From the NCBI RefSeq assembly GCF_022829345.1, contig NZ_JAKSXV010000096.1, forward strand, positions 124,001 to 188,000: 64,000 nucleotides of DNA. The letters are read 5' to 3'. This stretch comes from Methylobacterium sp. J-090. Lineage in GTDB: Bacteria; Pseudomonadota; Alphaproteobacteria; Rhizobiales; Beijerinckiaceae. The position numbers were made by a program, and so were the translations under genes. Positions within the stretch are counted from its first letter, which is position 1, and every line of letters starts with the position of its first letter. The notes under the pieces were generated by a model that was given only the letters and a program-made list of their open reading frames with translations, had not been told where the DNA came from and ran no database searches. This document shows positions 26,363-39,709 of this stretch, one piece after another.

Positions 26363-27448
26363 TCAGGCCATCCCCTCGGCCGCCAGGAGTTCGGCCTGAT
26401 GCTCGGTCACGAGGGCGTCGATCAACTCGTCGAGGGCCACGCCTGCCAACACCTCCTCGAGCTTGTAGAGGGTGAGGTTGATGCGGTGGTCGGTCACCCG
26501 CGCCTGCGGGAAGTTGTAGGTGCGGATGCGTTCGGAGCGGTCGCCCGAGCCGACCTGAGACTTGCGGTCGGCGGCGCGCACGGCATCCTTCGCCGTACGC
26601 TCGGCATCGTAGAGCTTCGACCGGAGCAGCGACATCGCCCGCGCGCGGTTCTTGTGCTGCGAGCGCTCCTCCTGGACGAAGATCACGATACCGGACGGCA
26701 AGTGGGTGATGCGGATGGCCGATTCCGTCTTGTTGACGTGCTGGCCGCCGGCGCCCTGGGACCGCATGGTGTCGATCTTCAGGTCGGCATCGTTGATGAC
26801 GATATCGACTTCCTCGGCCTCCGGCAGCACCGCCACGGTGGCGGCGGAGGTGTGGATCCGGCCTTGCGTCTCCGTGTCGGGCACGCGCTGCACCCGGTGG
26901 GCGCCGCTCTCGAACTTGAGGCGGGCGAACACGCCCTTGCCCTTCACTTCGGCGATGACCTCGCGGTAGCCACCCACGGTGCCCTCGCTCTCGGAGATCA
27001 CCTCGACCTTCCAGCCCTTGGCGTCGGCGTAGCGGCCGTACATCCGGAACAGGTCGCCGGCGAACAGGGCCGCCTCGTCGCCGCCGGTGCCCGCGCGGAT
27101 TTCGAGGATGGCGGATTTCTCGTCGGCCGAGTCCTTCGGCAGCAGAATGAGCTGCAGGGCTCGGTGCGCCGCCTCCAATCCGGCTTCCGCCTCGGGCTTC
27201 TCGTCGGCGGCGAGCGCCCGCATCTCGGAATCGCTGCCCGGCTCGTCCATGAGCGCCTGGATGTCGGCGAGGTTGGAGGCGGCGGCCCGGTAGGCGTGGA
27301 TCGCCGCGACGACGCCCTCCAGCTCCGACAATTCGCGGGACAGCTGAACGAAGGTCTCGGAATCGGCCGAGCCAGCGCTGAGGGTCGCAGTGACGATGTC
27401 GTGGCGCGTCAGGATGGCGTCGAGACGGTCGGAGGGAATGGGGGTCAT
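26363..27448 (-). CDS. prfA: Peptide chain release factor 1
   Basis: RF1 reads UAA and UAG stop codons. The 361-residue protein carries the universal GGQ motif in [20 protein letters not shown], a PxT-type codon-recognition site seen as [20 protein letters not shown], and the C-terminal [20 protein letters not shown]. The length matches the bacterial family. It is upstream of prmC in the same operon and 67 bases downstream of ptsP in the same direction. Confidence 0.97.
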   Translation of the reverse strand: MTPIPSDRLDAILTRHDIVTATLSAGSADSETFVQLSRELSELEGVVAAIHAYRAAASNLADIQALMDEPGSDSEMRALAADEKPEAEAGLEAAHRALQLILLPKDSADEKSAILEIRAGTGGDEAALFAGDLFRMYGRYADAKGWKVEVISESEGTVGGYREVIAEVKGKGVFARLKFESGAHRVQRVPDTETQGRIHTSAATVAVLPEAEEVDIVINDADLKIDTMRSQGAGGQHVNKTESAIRITHLPSGIVIFVQEERSQHKNRARAMSLLRSKLYDAERTAKDAVRAADRKSQVGSGDRSERIRTYNFPQARVTDHRINLTLYKLEEVLAGVALDELIDALVTEHQAELLAAEGMA

Positions 27449-27515
27449 CGCCCGTGGGGTACTCTCAGCAGTGATTCGGGTTGGCGTCTTGGTCGTTCCA
27501 GCGGGTGCAGGCCCG

Positions 27516-29780
27516 CTAGATAGGAACGCCGTGCGCCTTGGCGAAGGCGCTCAGCGCCGGCCGCAGGGTGGCACCGTCTCCGGCGCGAGCCATCTCGGCA
27601 TCGATGACGGCGGCGATCGCGGCGACGTCGAGCCCCAGCACCATGGCCTTCACCGGGCCGATGGCGGCCGGCGACATGGACAGGTGCCGGAAGCCGAGTC
27701 CGATGAGAGCCATGGCCTCCAGGGGCTTACCGCCGATCTCGCCGCAGACGGTGGCCGGGCAGCCGGCCGCGGCCGCGCGTTCGGCGATGAGCCGGAAGGC
27801 GCGCAGGGCCGGCACGCTCAGGGTGTCGAAGCGGCCGGCGACCCGGCGATTTTCGCGGTCCACGGCGAAGAGGAACTGCATCAGGTCGTTGGAGCCCACC
27901 GACAGGAAGTCGGCGGCCCGCGCGATCTCGTCGATCTGGAACAGGAGCGAGGGCACCTCGACCATCACGCCGAGACGGCAATCGCTCGGCAGCGGGTGCC
28001 CGTGGCGGCGCAGATGCGCCTTCTCGCGCTCGACGATGGCCTTGGCGCGGGTGAACTCGTCCACCGTCGCCACCATGGGGAACATGATCTTGAGGGGCCG
28101 CCCGCCTGCGGCTCGTAGGAGCGCACGCAGCTGCACCCGCAGCAGCGCCGGCCGGTCGAGACCGATGCGGATCGCCCGCCAGCCGAGTGCCGGGTTCTCT
28201 TCCTCCAGCGCCGGCATGTACGGCAGGATCTTGTCGCCACCGATGTCGAGGGTGCGGATCGTCACCGGCAGGTCGCCGGTGGCGGCGAACACCGCCTCGT
28301 ACAACGTCTGCTGCTCGGCCGCCGACGGCATGCGCTGGGCGACCATGAACTGCAGCTCGGTCCGGAACAGCCCGATGCCGTCGGCCCCCGTCTCGGCGAG
28401 ATGGGTGAGGTCGATGAGAAGTCCGGCATTGAGCTGCAGGCCGATGGCGACCCCGTCGCGGGTCACCGCGGGAAGGTCGCGCAGGGCGCGGTACTGCTCC
28501 TGCCGCTTGGCGCGCACACGCACCATTTCGCCGTAGGCCGCCTCGATCTCCGGGCCGGGTCGGACCTGGATCTCGCCCGTGGCGCCGTCGACGATGATGG
28601 CGTCGCCCGCGTCGCAGAGCGCCGTGGCGTTGGCGATCTCGCCCACCGCCGGAATACCGAGCGCCCGGGCCACGATGGCGATGTGACTGGTGGGACCGCC
28701 TTCCTCCAGCACGACCCCGCGCAGGGCCGTCCGGTCGTAGTCGAGCAAGGCCGCCGGCCCCATGGAGCGGGCGACGAGGATCGCGTTCTCGGGCAGCACG
28801 CGCGGGCTGCCGTTGCCCTCGGCGCCGATGAGGGTACGCAGGAGCCGGTTGGCGAGGTCGTCGAGGTCGTGCAGGCGGTCGCGGAGGTACGGGTCGCTCT
28901 GGCGCATCATCCGGGCGCGGTTGTCCGACTGGACGCGCTCGACGGCGGCCTCCGCCGTCAGGCCCGAAATCACGGCCTCGCGCATCCGGCGCAGCCAGCC
29001 CTTGTCGTGGGCGAACATCCGTACGGTCTCGAGGACCTCGCGCGATTCGCCCGTGCCGATGCTGTCGCCGCGCTCCACGAGATCGTCGATGGCCGAGCGG
29101 ACCTCGCCGATGGCGAGTTCGAGGCGCTCGACCTCGCGATCGACGTTCTCGGCGATGAGCTGCTTCACGACGATGCGCGGCTCGTGCAGCACCACGTGCC
29201 CGAGGCCGATGCCGTCGGCCAGCGCCACGCCGCGCTGGCTCACGGCGCGCCGCGCCACGGGCCCGGTGCCGGGTGCGAGCGCCTGGAGTTCGCCCGACGC
29301 GATCATTTCGGCCAGCACCATGGCGGTGGTCTGGAGCGCCTCGATCTCCTCCTCGGAATAGACCCGGTAGGTCTTGTTCTGGACCACGAGCACGCCGAGG
29401 GTGTTGCCCGCGCGGAGCAGCGGCACGCCGAGGAACGCGTGGTAGGCCTCCTCGCCCGTCTCCGGCCGATAGGAGAACGACGGATGCGACTGGGCGTCGG
29501 AGAGCGAGAGCGGCTCCGCGGTCTTGGCGATGAGGCCCACGAGACCTTCGTCCGAACGCATCCGCGTCAGGTGAACCGCCTCGCGGTTCAGCCCTTCGGT
29601 GGCGAACAGTTCAAGGGTGTTGTCGTCGCTCAGCACATAGACCGAGCAGACCTCCGCGATGACGTTGGCCGCGATCAGAGTAACGATCCGGTCGAGACGT
29701 GCCTGTGGACTGACCGGCTCCGCCATCGCTTCGCGGAGGCGGCGCAGCAGCAGGCGCGGGCCTCCGGGCGCAGCGGGCAT
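27516..29780 (-). CDS. ptsP: Phosphoenolpyruvate--protein phosphotransferase PtsP (EI-Ntr)
   Basis: First enzyme of the nitrogen-type PTS; it passes phosphate from PEP to NPr. The 754-residue protein has an N-terminal GAF domain (about residues 25-165: [40 protein letters not shown]), then the EI domains. The phospho-histidine lies in [20 protein letters not shown], followed by [16 protein letters not shown], the PEP-site RTLDIGGDK and the catalytic cysteine in [13 protein letters not shown] start at 29726 ([17 protein letters not shown]) is a possible alternative. The GAF domain suggests control by a small ligand such as glutamine, known for some EI-Ntr proteins. Confidence 0.95.
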   Translation of the reverse strand: MPAAPGGPRLLLRRLREAMAEPVSPQARLDRIVTLIAANVIAEVCSVYVLSDDNTLELFATEGLNREAVHLTRMRSDEGLVGLIAKTAEPLSLSDAQSHPSFSYRPETGEEAYHAFLGVPLLRAGNTLGVLVVQNKTYRVYSEEEIEALQTTAMVLAEMIASGELQALAPGTGPVARRAVSQRGVALADGIGLGHVVLHEPRIVVKQLIAENVDREVERLELAIGEVRSAIDDLVERGDSIGTGESREVLETVRMFAHDKGWLRRMREAVISGLTAEAAVERVQSDNRARMMRQSDPYLRDRLHDLDDLANRLLRTLIGAEGNGSPRVLPENAILVARSMGPAALLDYDRTALRGVVLEEGGPTSHIAIVARALGIPAVGEIANATALCDAGDAIIVDGATGEIQVRPGPEIEAAYGEMVRVRAKRQEQYRALRDLPAVTRDGVAIGLQLNAGLLIDLTHLAETGADGIGLFRTELQFMVAQRMPSAAEQQTLYEAVFAATGDLPVTIRTLDIGGDKILPYMPALEEENPALGWRAIRIGLDRPALLRVQLRALLRAAGGRPLKIMFPMVATVDEFTRAKAIVEREKAHLRRHGHPLPSDCRLGVMVEVPSLLFQIDEIARAADFLSVGSNDLMQFLFAVDRENRRVAGRFDTLSVPALRAFRLIAERAAAAGCPATVCGEIGGKPLEAMALIGLGFRHLSMSPAAIGPVKAMVLGLDVAAIAAVIDAEMARAGDGATLRPALSAFAKAHGVPI

Positions 29781-29851
29781 GGTCTCCTCGATCCGGCTTC
29801 GGCTAACGCGGCATCACGCGCAAGATTCGTGCGCGTGGCGAGCGCGCCTGT

Positions 29852-31087
29852 TCAGGCCTGGTCGAGGCCGTATAGCGAGTGGAGCGTGCGCACGGCAAGC
29901 TCCGTATAGGCGGAGTCGATCAACACGGAGAACTTGATCTCGGACGTGGTGATCGCCCGAATGTTGATGCCCTTCTCGGCGAGCGCCCGGAACGCCTTGG
30001 CGGCGACGCCCGCGTGGCTGCGCATGCCCACACCGATGGCCGACACCTTGACCACGTCCGTGGCGCCCTCGATCTGGGCGAACTCGATGAGCCCGCTCTG
30101 CGCATCGAGGATTTTTCTGGCACGGTCGTAGTCGGCCGACGGGACCGTGAAGGTCATGTCCGTCGTGGACTGATCGCCCGACACGGTCTGGATGATCATG
30201 TCGACGTTGATGTTGGCGTCCGCCAGGGGGCCGAAGATGGCTGCGGCGATGCCGGGGCTGTCCTTGACCTGGCGCAGGGTGATCTGCGCCTCATCCTTCG
30301 AGAAGGCGATCCCGGTGATGATCTGCTGTTCCATGGTCTCGTCCTCGTCGCAGATGAGGGTTCCGGGGCGTGCGTTGTCCGGCGGGTCGAAGCTCGATCG
30401 CACCGTGGTCGGCACCCGGTGCACCATGGCGAGCTCGACGGAGCGGACCTGGAGCACCTTGGCGCCCAGCGAGGCCATCTCCAGCATCTCCTCGAAGGTC
30501 ACGCGCTCCATCCGCTTGGCCTTCTGCACCACCCGCGGGTCGGTGGTGTAGACGCCGTCAACGTCCGTGTAGATGTCGCAGCGCTCTGCCCCGATGGCGG
30601 CCGCGATGGCCACCGCGCTGGTGTCGGAGCCGCCCCGGCCGAGGGTCGTGACCCGGCCCGTTGCCTCGTGCATGCCCTGGAAACCGGCGATGACCGCAAC
30701 CTCGCCGCGCTTGAACCCGGCATCGAGGCGTGCGCCGTCGATGCCCTCGATACGGGCCGAGCCGTGGGCGTCGGAGGTGAGGATCGGGATCTGCCAGCCC
30801 TGCCACGAGCGGGCGGCGATGCCGGCCTTGCGGAGCGCGATGGCCAGCAGTCCGGCGGTGACGAGTTCGCCCGACGCCACCACGGCGTCGTACTCGGCCT
30901 CGTCGTAGATCGCGTTCGCGTCCTTGACCCAGGCGACGAGCTCGTTGGTCTTGCCCGACATGGCCGAGACCACCACGGCGACCTCGTAGCCGGCCGCGAC
31001 CTCGCGGGCGACGTGGGCCGCCACGTTGCGGATGCGCTCGACCGTGGCGACGGACGTGCCGCCGAACTTCATCACCAAACGGGGCAT
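29852..31087 (-). CDS. lysC: Aspartate kinase
   Basis: It phosphorylates L-aspartate, the first step to lysine, threonine and methionine. From the ATG at 31087 the protein is 411 residues: MPRLVMKFGGTSVATVERI (kinase signature), VVVSAMSGKTNELV, TLGRGGSDTSAVAIAAAI and the C-terminal paired ACT domains (DSPGIAAAIFGPLADANINV; GINIRAITTSEIKFSVLID), where feedback inhibitors bind. The start is at the conserved N-terminus although the frame runs far upstream. It is 71 bases upstream of no partner; ptsP begins 72 bases downstream of its coding end on the opposite side of the same strand order. Confidence 0.95.
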   Translation of the reverse strand: MPRLVMKFGGTSVATVERIRNVAAHVAREVAAGYEVAVVVSAMSGKTNELVAWVKDANAIYDEAEYDAVVASGELVTAGLLAIALRKAGIAARSWQGWQIPILTSDAHGSARIEGIDGARLDAGFKRGEVAVIAGFQGMHEATGRVTTLGRGGSDTSAVAIAAAIGAERCDIYTDVDGVYTTDPRVVQKAKRMERVTFEEMLEMASLGAKVLQVRSVELAMVHRVPTTVRSSFDPPDNARPGTLICDEDETMEQQIITGIAFSKDEAQITLRQVKDSPGIAAAIFGPLADANINVDMIIQTVSGDQSTTDMTFTVPSADYDRARKILDAQSGLIEFAQIEGATDVVKVSAIGVGMRSHAGVAAKAFRALAEKGINIRAITTSEIKFSVLIDSAYTELAVRTLHSLYGLDQA

Positions 31088-31288
31088 GCAGCGTCCGCGC
31101 TGATTCTCGGGGAAAGGGACCGTGGTTCGGGCAGGCCGATGGTCGCCCGCGTCGCTCCGCGGCTGTACCGGACAGGGCTTCGGCGGGTACAAGGGCAACC
31201 CGAGCGTGTCAACAATCGGGGCCTTTGGGCCGTGACCCATCCCCGGGACTGTTGTCCCCCGCCTCTTGCGCCCAATCAGACGGACCCG

Positions 31289-32032
31289 ATGACCGGACCC
31301 ACCTCTTCCTCCATCGACCGCGACGAGGTCGCCCGCTTCGAGGCCATCGCGGCGACGTGGTGGGACCCGGCTGGCCCCATGCGGGTGCTGCACCGCTTCA
31401 ACCCCGTGCGGCTGGCCTATATCCGCGACGCCGCCTGCCGGCATTTCGGCCGAGACCCGAAGGCGCCGTTTCCGCTGGCCGGCCTCACCCTCGTCGATGT
31501 CGGCTGCGGCGGCGGCGTCCTGTCCGAGCCCCTGGCGCGGCTCGGCGCCCGGGTGACCGGCCTCGATCCGGCGCCCACCAACGTCAAGGTCGCGCAGGCG
31601 CACGCCGATGCCGCCGGGGTCAGCGTCGATTACCGGGCACGCACCATCGAGGACGTCGTCGCGGGGGATGAGCGGTTCGACATCGTCCTCGCCATGGAGG
31701 TGGTGGAGCACGTGGTCGACATGCCGGCCTTCGTCGCCACCGCCTGCCGGGCGGTGAAGCCCGGCGGCCTTCTGTTCTCGGCCACCCTCAACCGGACGCT
31801 GCGCTCCTACGCCCTGGCCATCGTCGGCGCCGAGTACGTCCTCGGCTGGCTGCCGAAGGGCACCCACGACTGGGACAAGTTCGTGAAACCCCACGAACTC
31901 ATCGGCGCCGTGGAAGCCGGCGGCCTCTCGGTCACCGACACGACCGGGGTGGTGTTCAACCCGCTGGACGGCTCCTGGCGGGCGAGCCGCGACACGGCGG
32001 TGAATTACATGATCGCGGCGCGCCGGGCCTGA
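31289..32032 (+). CDS. ubiG: Ubiquinone biosynthesis O-methyltransferase UbiG
   Basis: It performs both O-methylations in ubiquinone synthesis. The 247-residue protein begins MTGPTSSSIDRDEVARFEAI with AATWWDPAGPMRVLHRFNPV, the family's N-terminal signature. It then has the SAM loop LVDVGCGGGVLSEPLARLGA, LDPAPTNVKVA and the VVEHVVDMPAFV motif, and ends with DTAVNYMIAARRA. It is divergent from lysC, a common alphaproteobacterial arrangement. Confidence 0.95.
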   Translation: MTGPTSSSIDRDEVARFEAIAATWWDPAGPMRVLHRFNPVRLAYIRDAACRHFGRDPKAPFPLAGLTLVDVGCGGGVLSEPLARLGARVTGLDPAPTNVKVAQAHADAAGVSVDYRARTIEDVVAGDERFDIVLAMEVVEHVVDMPAFVATACRAVKPGGLLFSATLNRTLRSYALAIVGAEYVLGWLPKGTHDWDKFVKPHELIGAVEAGGLSVTDTTGVVFNPLDGSWRASRDTAVNYMIAARRA

Positions 32033-32079
32033 ACCCGCGACGGCCTCCCGCCGTTGACCGGGCGAACCCGGAGGCCGCC

Positions 32080-32652
32080 ATGCTCGAGAAGATTCCCCAC
32101 GCCGTCGGCGAGGCCCTGTCCGGTCTCAAGGCCGGCCTTGAGGCCACAACCTATTACGCCGAGTTCGCCGAGACGCCCGCGACCGTGCGGCTGACAAGCC
32201 CGGCCTTCGCCGAGGGCGCGCCGATCCCCGCCCGATTCACCGAGGACGGCGAGAAGACCTCGCCGCCGCTCGCCTGGGACACTCTGCCCCCCGGCACCGT
32301 CCGGGTCGTTCTCATCGTCGAGGATGCGGGCAGCCCGACCCCGCGTCCCCTCGTCCACCTCATCGCCTGGAACTTGATGCCGGAGGCCGGCCCCCTGGCC
32401 GAGGGGGCGCTGCCGAGCCCCGGTGGGGCGCACCAGTCCCAGGATCTCGGCAAGAACAGCTTCCTGCAAGACCAGTGGCTGCCGCCCGATCCGCCCAACG
32501 GTCACGGGCCGCACGAATATCTGTTCCAGATCTACGCCCTCGACGCACCGCTCGCCCTCGACGTTTCGCCGGGGCGCAGCGCCGTGGTCGAAGCGATGCG
32601 CGGGCACGTGCTCGCCAAGGGCCGCCTGACCGGCACCTACGCCCGGACCTGA
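32080..32652 (+). CDS. YbhB/YbcL-family (PEBP-like) protein
   Basis: A 190-residue protein of the phosphatidylethanolamine-binding/Raf-kinase-inhibitor-like fold. The ligand-pocket motifs are EDGEKTSPPLAWDTLPPGTV, VLIVEDAGSPTPRPLVHLIA and, at the C-terminal side, NGHGPHEYLFQIYALD. The first ~40 residues (MLEKIPHAVGEALSGLKAG) form an extra amphipathic extension and not a cleavable signal peptide. The bacterial members have no firm role. It follows ubiG after 47 bases. Confidence 0.9.
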   Translation: MLEKIPHAVGEALSGLKAGLEATTYYAEFAETPATVRLTSPAFAEGAPIPARFTEDGEKTSPPLAWDTLPPGTVRVVLIVEDAGSPTPRPLVHLIAWNLMPEAGPLAEGALPSPGGAHQSQDLGKNSFLQDQWLPPDPPNGHGPHEYLFQIYALDAPLALDVSPGRSAVVEAMRGHVLAKGRLTGTYART

Positions 32653-32724
32653 ATCGTCTTTAGGAGTTGCGCCGGTCCGCGCACCCGGTGCATGGCCGCT
32701 CCAGAACCGGGACGGAGCGTTTCG

Positions 32725-33699
32725 ATGAAGGCCTTGCTGTGCACCCGCCTCGGCGGCCCCGACGACCTCTCCCTCGAGGACATCGCCGATCCGGTGGCGG
32801 GACCTGGCGAGGCCGTGGTCCGCATCACGCTGGCGGCCCTGAACTTCTTCGACACCCTCATCATCGCCGGGCGCTACCAGGTGAAGCCGGACCTGCCGTT
32901 TTCGCCGGGCGGCGAGGCTTCCGGCGTGATCGAAGACCTCGGACCGGACGTGACGGGTTTTGCGGTGGGTGACCGCGTCATCGTCCACCAGAAGTTCGGG
33001 ACGTGCCGAGAGCGCATCGCCGTTTCGACTCGACACCTCACGCCGATCCCCGGTGAGGTTTCCGACGAGCAGGCCGCCGGGCTGACCATCACGTACGGCA
33101 CGTCCCTCCACGCCCTGCGCGACCGGGCCAATCTCCAGCCCGGCGAGACCCTGGCGGTGCTGGGCGCATCGGGCGGTGTCGGCATCGCGGCGGTGGAACT
33201 CGGCGCCGTCATGGGCGCGCACGTCATCGCCTGCGCCTCATCAGCCGAAAAACTCGCCGTGGCCCGCGCCCACGGGGCGACGCTGGAGGTGGATTACGCC
33301 GCCGACAACCTGCGCGAGGCCCTGCGGGCCCTGACCGAGGGACGGGGTGTCGACGTGATCTACGATCCCATCGGCGGCGACTACGCCGAACCGGCCCTGC
33401 GCTCGCTCGGCTGGAAGGGGCGCTACCTCGTCATCGGGTTTGCCGCCGGCGACATCCCACGCATCCCGCTCAACCTCGCCCTCCTCAAGGGCATCGACAT
33501 CCAGGGCGTGCACTGGGGCGTGTTCGTCGAGCGCGAGCCCGAGGCGCACGCGGAGAACCAGCGACAGCTTCTGGCCTGGGTCGCGGAAGGGCGCCTCACC
33601 GCCAAGGTCCACGGGGTCTATCCCCTCGCCGACTATGCCGAGGCGCTCGGCATCCTCAAGCGGCGCGAGGCCGTGGGGAAGGTGCTCCTGCGGCCGTGA
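32725..33699 (+). CDS. NADPH:quinone oxidoreductase-like medium-chain dehydrogenase
   Basis: A 324-residue zinc-independent MDR-family protein. It begins MKALLCTRLGGPDDLSLEDI, has LNFFDTLIIAGRYQVKPDLP (the quinone-reductase subgroup motif), the NADPH-binding loop VLGASGGVGIAAVELGAVMG and DVIYDPIGGDYAEPALRSLG. No structural zinc cysteines are visible. I chose the ATG at 32725 because it opens at the conserved first strand. The substrate is unknown; candidates are quinones or enones. It ends 23 bases before the convergent kinase gene. Confidence 0.9.
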   Translation: MKALLCTRLGGPDDLSLEDIADPVAGPGEAVVRITLAALNFFDTLIIAGRYQVKPDLPFSPGGEASGVIEDLGPDVTGFAVGDRVIVHQKFGTCRERIAVSTRHLTPIPGEVSDEQAAGLTITYGTSLHALRDRANLQPGETLAVLGASGGVGIAAVELGAVMGAHVIACASSAEKLAVARAHGATLEVDYAADNLREALRALTEGRGVDVIYDPIGGDYAEPALRSLGWKGRYLVIGFAAGDIPRIPLNLALLKGIDIQGVHWGVFVEREPEAHAENQRQLLAWVAEGRLTAKVHGVYPLADYAEALGILKRREAVGKVLLRP

Positions 33700-33722
33700 G
33701 CGCCTTTCCCGCGGGGCCCGCC

Positions 33723-34736
33723 TCAGAGCAGGCCCAGGCCTTTGGCCAGCGCCACGAGGTCGTGCTGGGGCCGGGCGCCGATGTGCTGGATCACCTCCGC
33801 CGCAGCCAGCGCTCCGAGGCGGGCGCTCGTGGCGTGGTCGAGGCCGCGCGCGTGGCCGGCGAGGAAGCCAGCGGCGAACAGGTCGCCCGCGCCCGTGGTG
33901 TCCACGAGTTCGTGGACCGGGGAGGCTTCGACGCTTCGGATCTCGCCGCCCTTCACCACCATGGCGCCGTCGGCCGAGCGGGTGACGAGGCCGAGGAGGT
34001 GCTTGCCGCGCGCATCGCGCTCGTCACGGAGCGCCCGCAGGGCGACCTCGGCGTCTTCGGTCTCGTACAAGCTCTTCAGCTCGCCGATATTGGCGAACAG
34101 GATGTCGATGCTGCCGTCGCGGATGAGGCCCAGGAACTCCTCGCGATAGCGGCCGACGCAGAACGCGTCCGACAGGGTCAGCGCCACGGCGTTGCCGGCG
34201 GCGTGGGCGATCTGGACCGCCTTGCGGAACGCGTCCTTGGCGGCCGGCGGGTCCCACAGGTAGCCTTCGAGGTAGGTGACGCGGGCGCTGCGCACGGTGG
34301 CCTCGTCCACATCGGCCGGGGATAGGTTCTGGCAGGCGCCAAGATACGTGTTCATGGTGCGCTCGCCGTCGGGCGTCACCAGGATGAAGCAGCGCGCCGT
34401 CGCCGGACCGTCCGTGGCGGCGGGGACGGCGAAGCGCACGCCCGTGGCCTTGAGGTCGTGGGCGTAGAGGCCGCCGAGCTCGTCGTCGCGGACCTTGCCG
34501 ATGAAGCCGGTCTTGGCGCCGAGCAGCGCCGCGCCGACGGCCGTGTTGGCGCCGGAGCCCCCCGAGACGACGGTGGCCGGCCCCATGGCATCGTACAGGG
34601 CCTCGGCCCGCGCCTCGTCGATGAGCTGCATCGCGCCCTTGGGCACGCCCTGCGCGGCGAGGAAGTCCTCGTCGGCCCTGGCGATGAGGTCGACGATGGC
34701 GTTGCCGAGGACGAGGAGGTCGAGGGAATCGGGCAT
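33723..34736 (-). CDS. PfkB-family carbohydrate/nucleoside kinase (adenosine kinase-like)
   Basis: A 337-residue ribokinase-fold kinase. The first PfkB motif appears as VVSGGSGANTAVGAALLGAK with FIGKVRDDELGGLYAHDL; the second signature with the catalytic Asp is ELVDTTGAGDLFAAGFLAGH. The N-terminal LGNAIVDLIARADEDFL and the motif order match the alphaproteobacterial group annotated as adenosine kinase. Substrate assignment (adenosine versus a sugar) is by family resemblance only. The ATG at 34736 was chosen over an upstream in-frame start because the preceding codons are Pro/Arg-rich and unconserved. Confidence 0.88.
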   Translation of the reverse strand: MPDSLDLLVLGNAIVDLIARADEDFLAAQGVPKGAMQLIDEARAEALYDAMGPATVVSGGSGANTAVGAALLGAKTGFIGKVRDDELGGLYAHDLKATGVRFAVPAATDGPATARCFILVTPDGERTMNTYLGACQNLSPADVDEATVRSARVTYLEGYLWDPPAAKDAFRKAVQIAHAAGNAVALTLSDAFCVGRYREEFLGLIRDGSIDILFANIGELKSLYETEDAEVALRALRDERDARGKHLLGLVTRSADGAMVVKGGEIRSVEASPVHELVDTTGAGDLFAAGFLAGHARGLDHATSARLGALAAAEVIQHIGARPQHDLVALAKGLGLL

Positions 34737-34822
34737 CAAACCGTCCAGTCTGGCTGGGGGAGGGGATCGGCCGGGCTGTGGCACCCTCTCCCGTAAGGGT
34801 CAAGCAACGTGAGGACCGAGGA

Positions 34823-35140
34823 CTACTGGAGCGCCTTCACCTCGCATTGCGCATAATCGGAGGCGGCCTTCACGTAGGCGTTCAGGCCTTTCACGTAGGC
34901 TTCGGCCAGGGGGCGATAGACGGCGATCTGGGCGTTGTAGGCCTTGATGGCGTCATTGTAGGTGTAGGCCTCCCAGCCGGGACAGCCGCCCTTGGCGTCG
35001 AGGCAGGCCGGCTTGTTGGGAGAAGCGGGCTTGACCGGCCGCGCCGTCGCGGGCGGAACCTCGGCGCGGGGGCATTCGGCCCGGGCCGCGCCGACGGCGA
35101 GGAGGCAGGCGGCGCCCGTCGCCAGGAATGTCTTGATCAT
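34823..35140 (-). CDS. Small secreted four-cysteine protein
   Basis: A 105-residue protein with a clear signal peptide (MIKTFLATGAACLLAVGAAR, cleavage probably after Ala21). The mature ~84-residue part begins ECPRAEVPPATARPVKPASP and has four cysteines (Cys23, Cys46, Cys53, Cys99). Its helical C-terminal half has tyrosine-rich spacing (YNDAIKAYNAQIAVYRPLAE). No family is recognised. It is predicted to be periplasmic. It lies between the kinase gene and msrQ, all on the minus strand, but with its own ribosome site (GGAGG) before the ATG. Confidence 0.8.
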   Translation of the reverse strand: MIKTFLATGAACLLAVGAARAECPRAEVPPATARPVKPASPNKPACLDAKGGCPGWEAYTYNDAIKAYNAQIAVYRPLAEAYVKGLNAYVKAASDYAQCEVKALQ

Positions 35141-35205
35141 CGCGTCCTCCGAAAGGCCATCGCGAAAACCTCTTGGGCGAGGCCGGGCGCCGCTGCAAGC
35201 CGCGT

Positions 35206-38790
<3,585 letters not shown>

Positions 38791-38838
38791 GGTGGATTTT
38801 CGCTGAGCGTAGAGGAGACGGGCCACCCGCGGACATCC

Positions 38839-39705
38839 ATGCAAAACATCGTGGCCCTCGACTTCGAAACTGCCAACGAGCGGCGCGACAGCGCCTGCGC
38901 CGTCGGTCTCGCCTGGATCGCGGACGGTGCGGTGGTGCGGCGCGAATCGCGGCTGATCCGGCCGCCGGAGCTGCGGTTCTCGCCCGGCAACATCCGGGTC
39001 CACGGCATCGTGCCGGCGGATGTGCGGACCCAGCCGACCTTTCCCGAGGTGATGGCCGAGTTCCTGCCCGATCTCGCGAGCGGTCTGGTGCTCGCCCATA
39101 ATGCCGGGTTCGACATGGGCGTCCTGCGCGCGTCGCTTTCCGCCTACGGCTTGCGCCCGCCGGCTTTCTCCTACCTCTGCACCCTCCAGATCGCCCGACG
39201 GGTGTTTCCGGCGGAGGAAGGCTGCGGGCTCGGCAAGGTCGCTGCGCGCCTCGGCATCCGCTTCGAGCATCACGATGCCGGCGAGGATGCCTATGCCTGC
39301 GCCGAGATTGCCCTGGCGGCCGTGCGCCGGACGGGGGCGCCCGATGTCTTCGGCTTGTCCCGCGCCATCCGGCTGCCGGTCACGACGGTTCCGGAGGGAC
39401 CGGATCGTGCCATGCCGCCGCGCACCGTTCCGGGGGGGCTGGCGGACCGTACCGGCTTGGGGCTGCGACCGGTACAGACGCTCAGCTTCGCCGTGAAGGG
39501 CCGGCGCGGCGACCGCTACGCCGTCACCCTGGAGGAGCGGGCGACGGGCCTGCGCCTGCGCTGCACCTGCATGGCCGGGCGCTACGGCACGCACTGCCGC
39601 CATGTCGCGGCCCTGCTCGATGGCGACATCACCGATCTGCTGTCCGGCAACCACGACGACGTCGAGCGCCTGCGCCTGCGGATGGAAGCGGCCGCCGAGT
39701 CCTGA
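38839..39705 (+). CDS. DEDDh 3'-5' exonuclease fused to a C-terminal SWIM zinc-binding motif
   Basis: A 288-residue protein. The exonuclease domain (1-165) has motif I with Asp8 and Glu10 (VALDFETANERR), motif II with Asp92 (VLAHNAGFDMGVLR) and motif III with His145 and Asp150 (HHDAGEDAYACAEIAL), as in DNA polymerase III epsilon-like nucleases. A ~50-residue linker leads to a C-terminal domain with CTCMAGRYGTHCRHVAALL: Cys242, Cys244, Cys253 and His255 form a CxC-x8-CxH SWIM motif, usually DNA or protein binding. The pairing in one chain is uncommon to my knowledge. It follows ligA by 48 bases, suggesting a repair role. Confidence 0.88.
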   Translation: MQNIVALDFETANERRDSACAVGLAWIADGAVVRRESRLIRPPELRFSPGNIRVHGIVPADVRTQPTFPEVMAEFLPDLASGLVLAHNAGFDMGVLRASLSAYGLRPPAFSYLCTLQIARRVFPAEEGCGLGKVAARLGIRFEHHDAGEDAYACAEIALAAVRRTGAPDVFGLSRAIRLPVTTVPEGPDRAMPPRTVPGGLADRTGLGLRPVQTLSFAVKGRRGDRYAVTLEERATGLRLRCTCMAGRYGTHCRHVAALLDGDITDLLSGNHDDVERLRLRMEAAAES

Positions 39706-39709
39706 CCGC

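Noticed and set aside
29879-31288. Open frame on the plus strand opposite lysC, continuous with ubiG
   Set aside because: Only the part from 31289 matches UbiG; the upstream 470 codons are the reverse of aspartate kinase.
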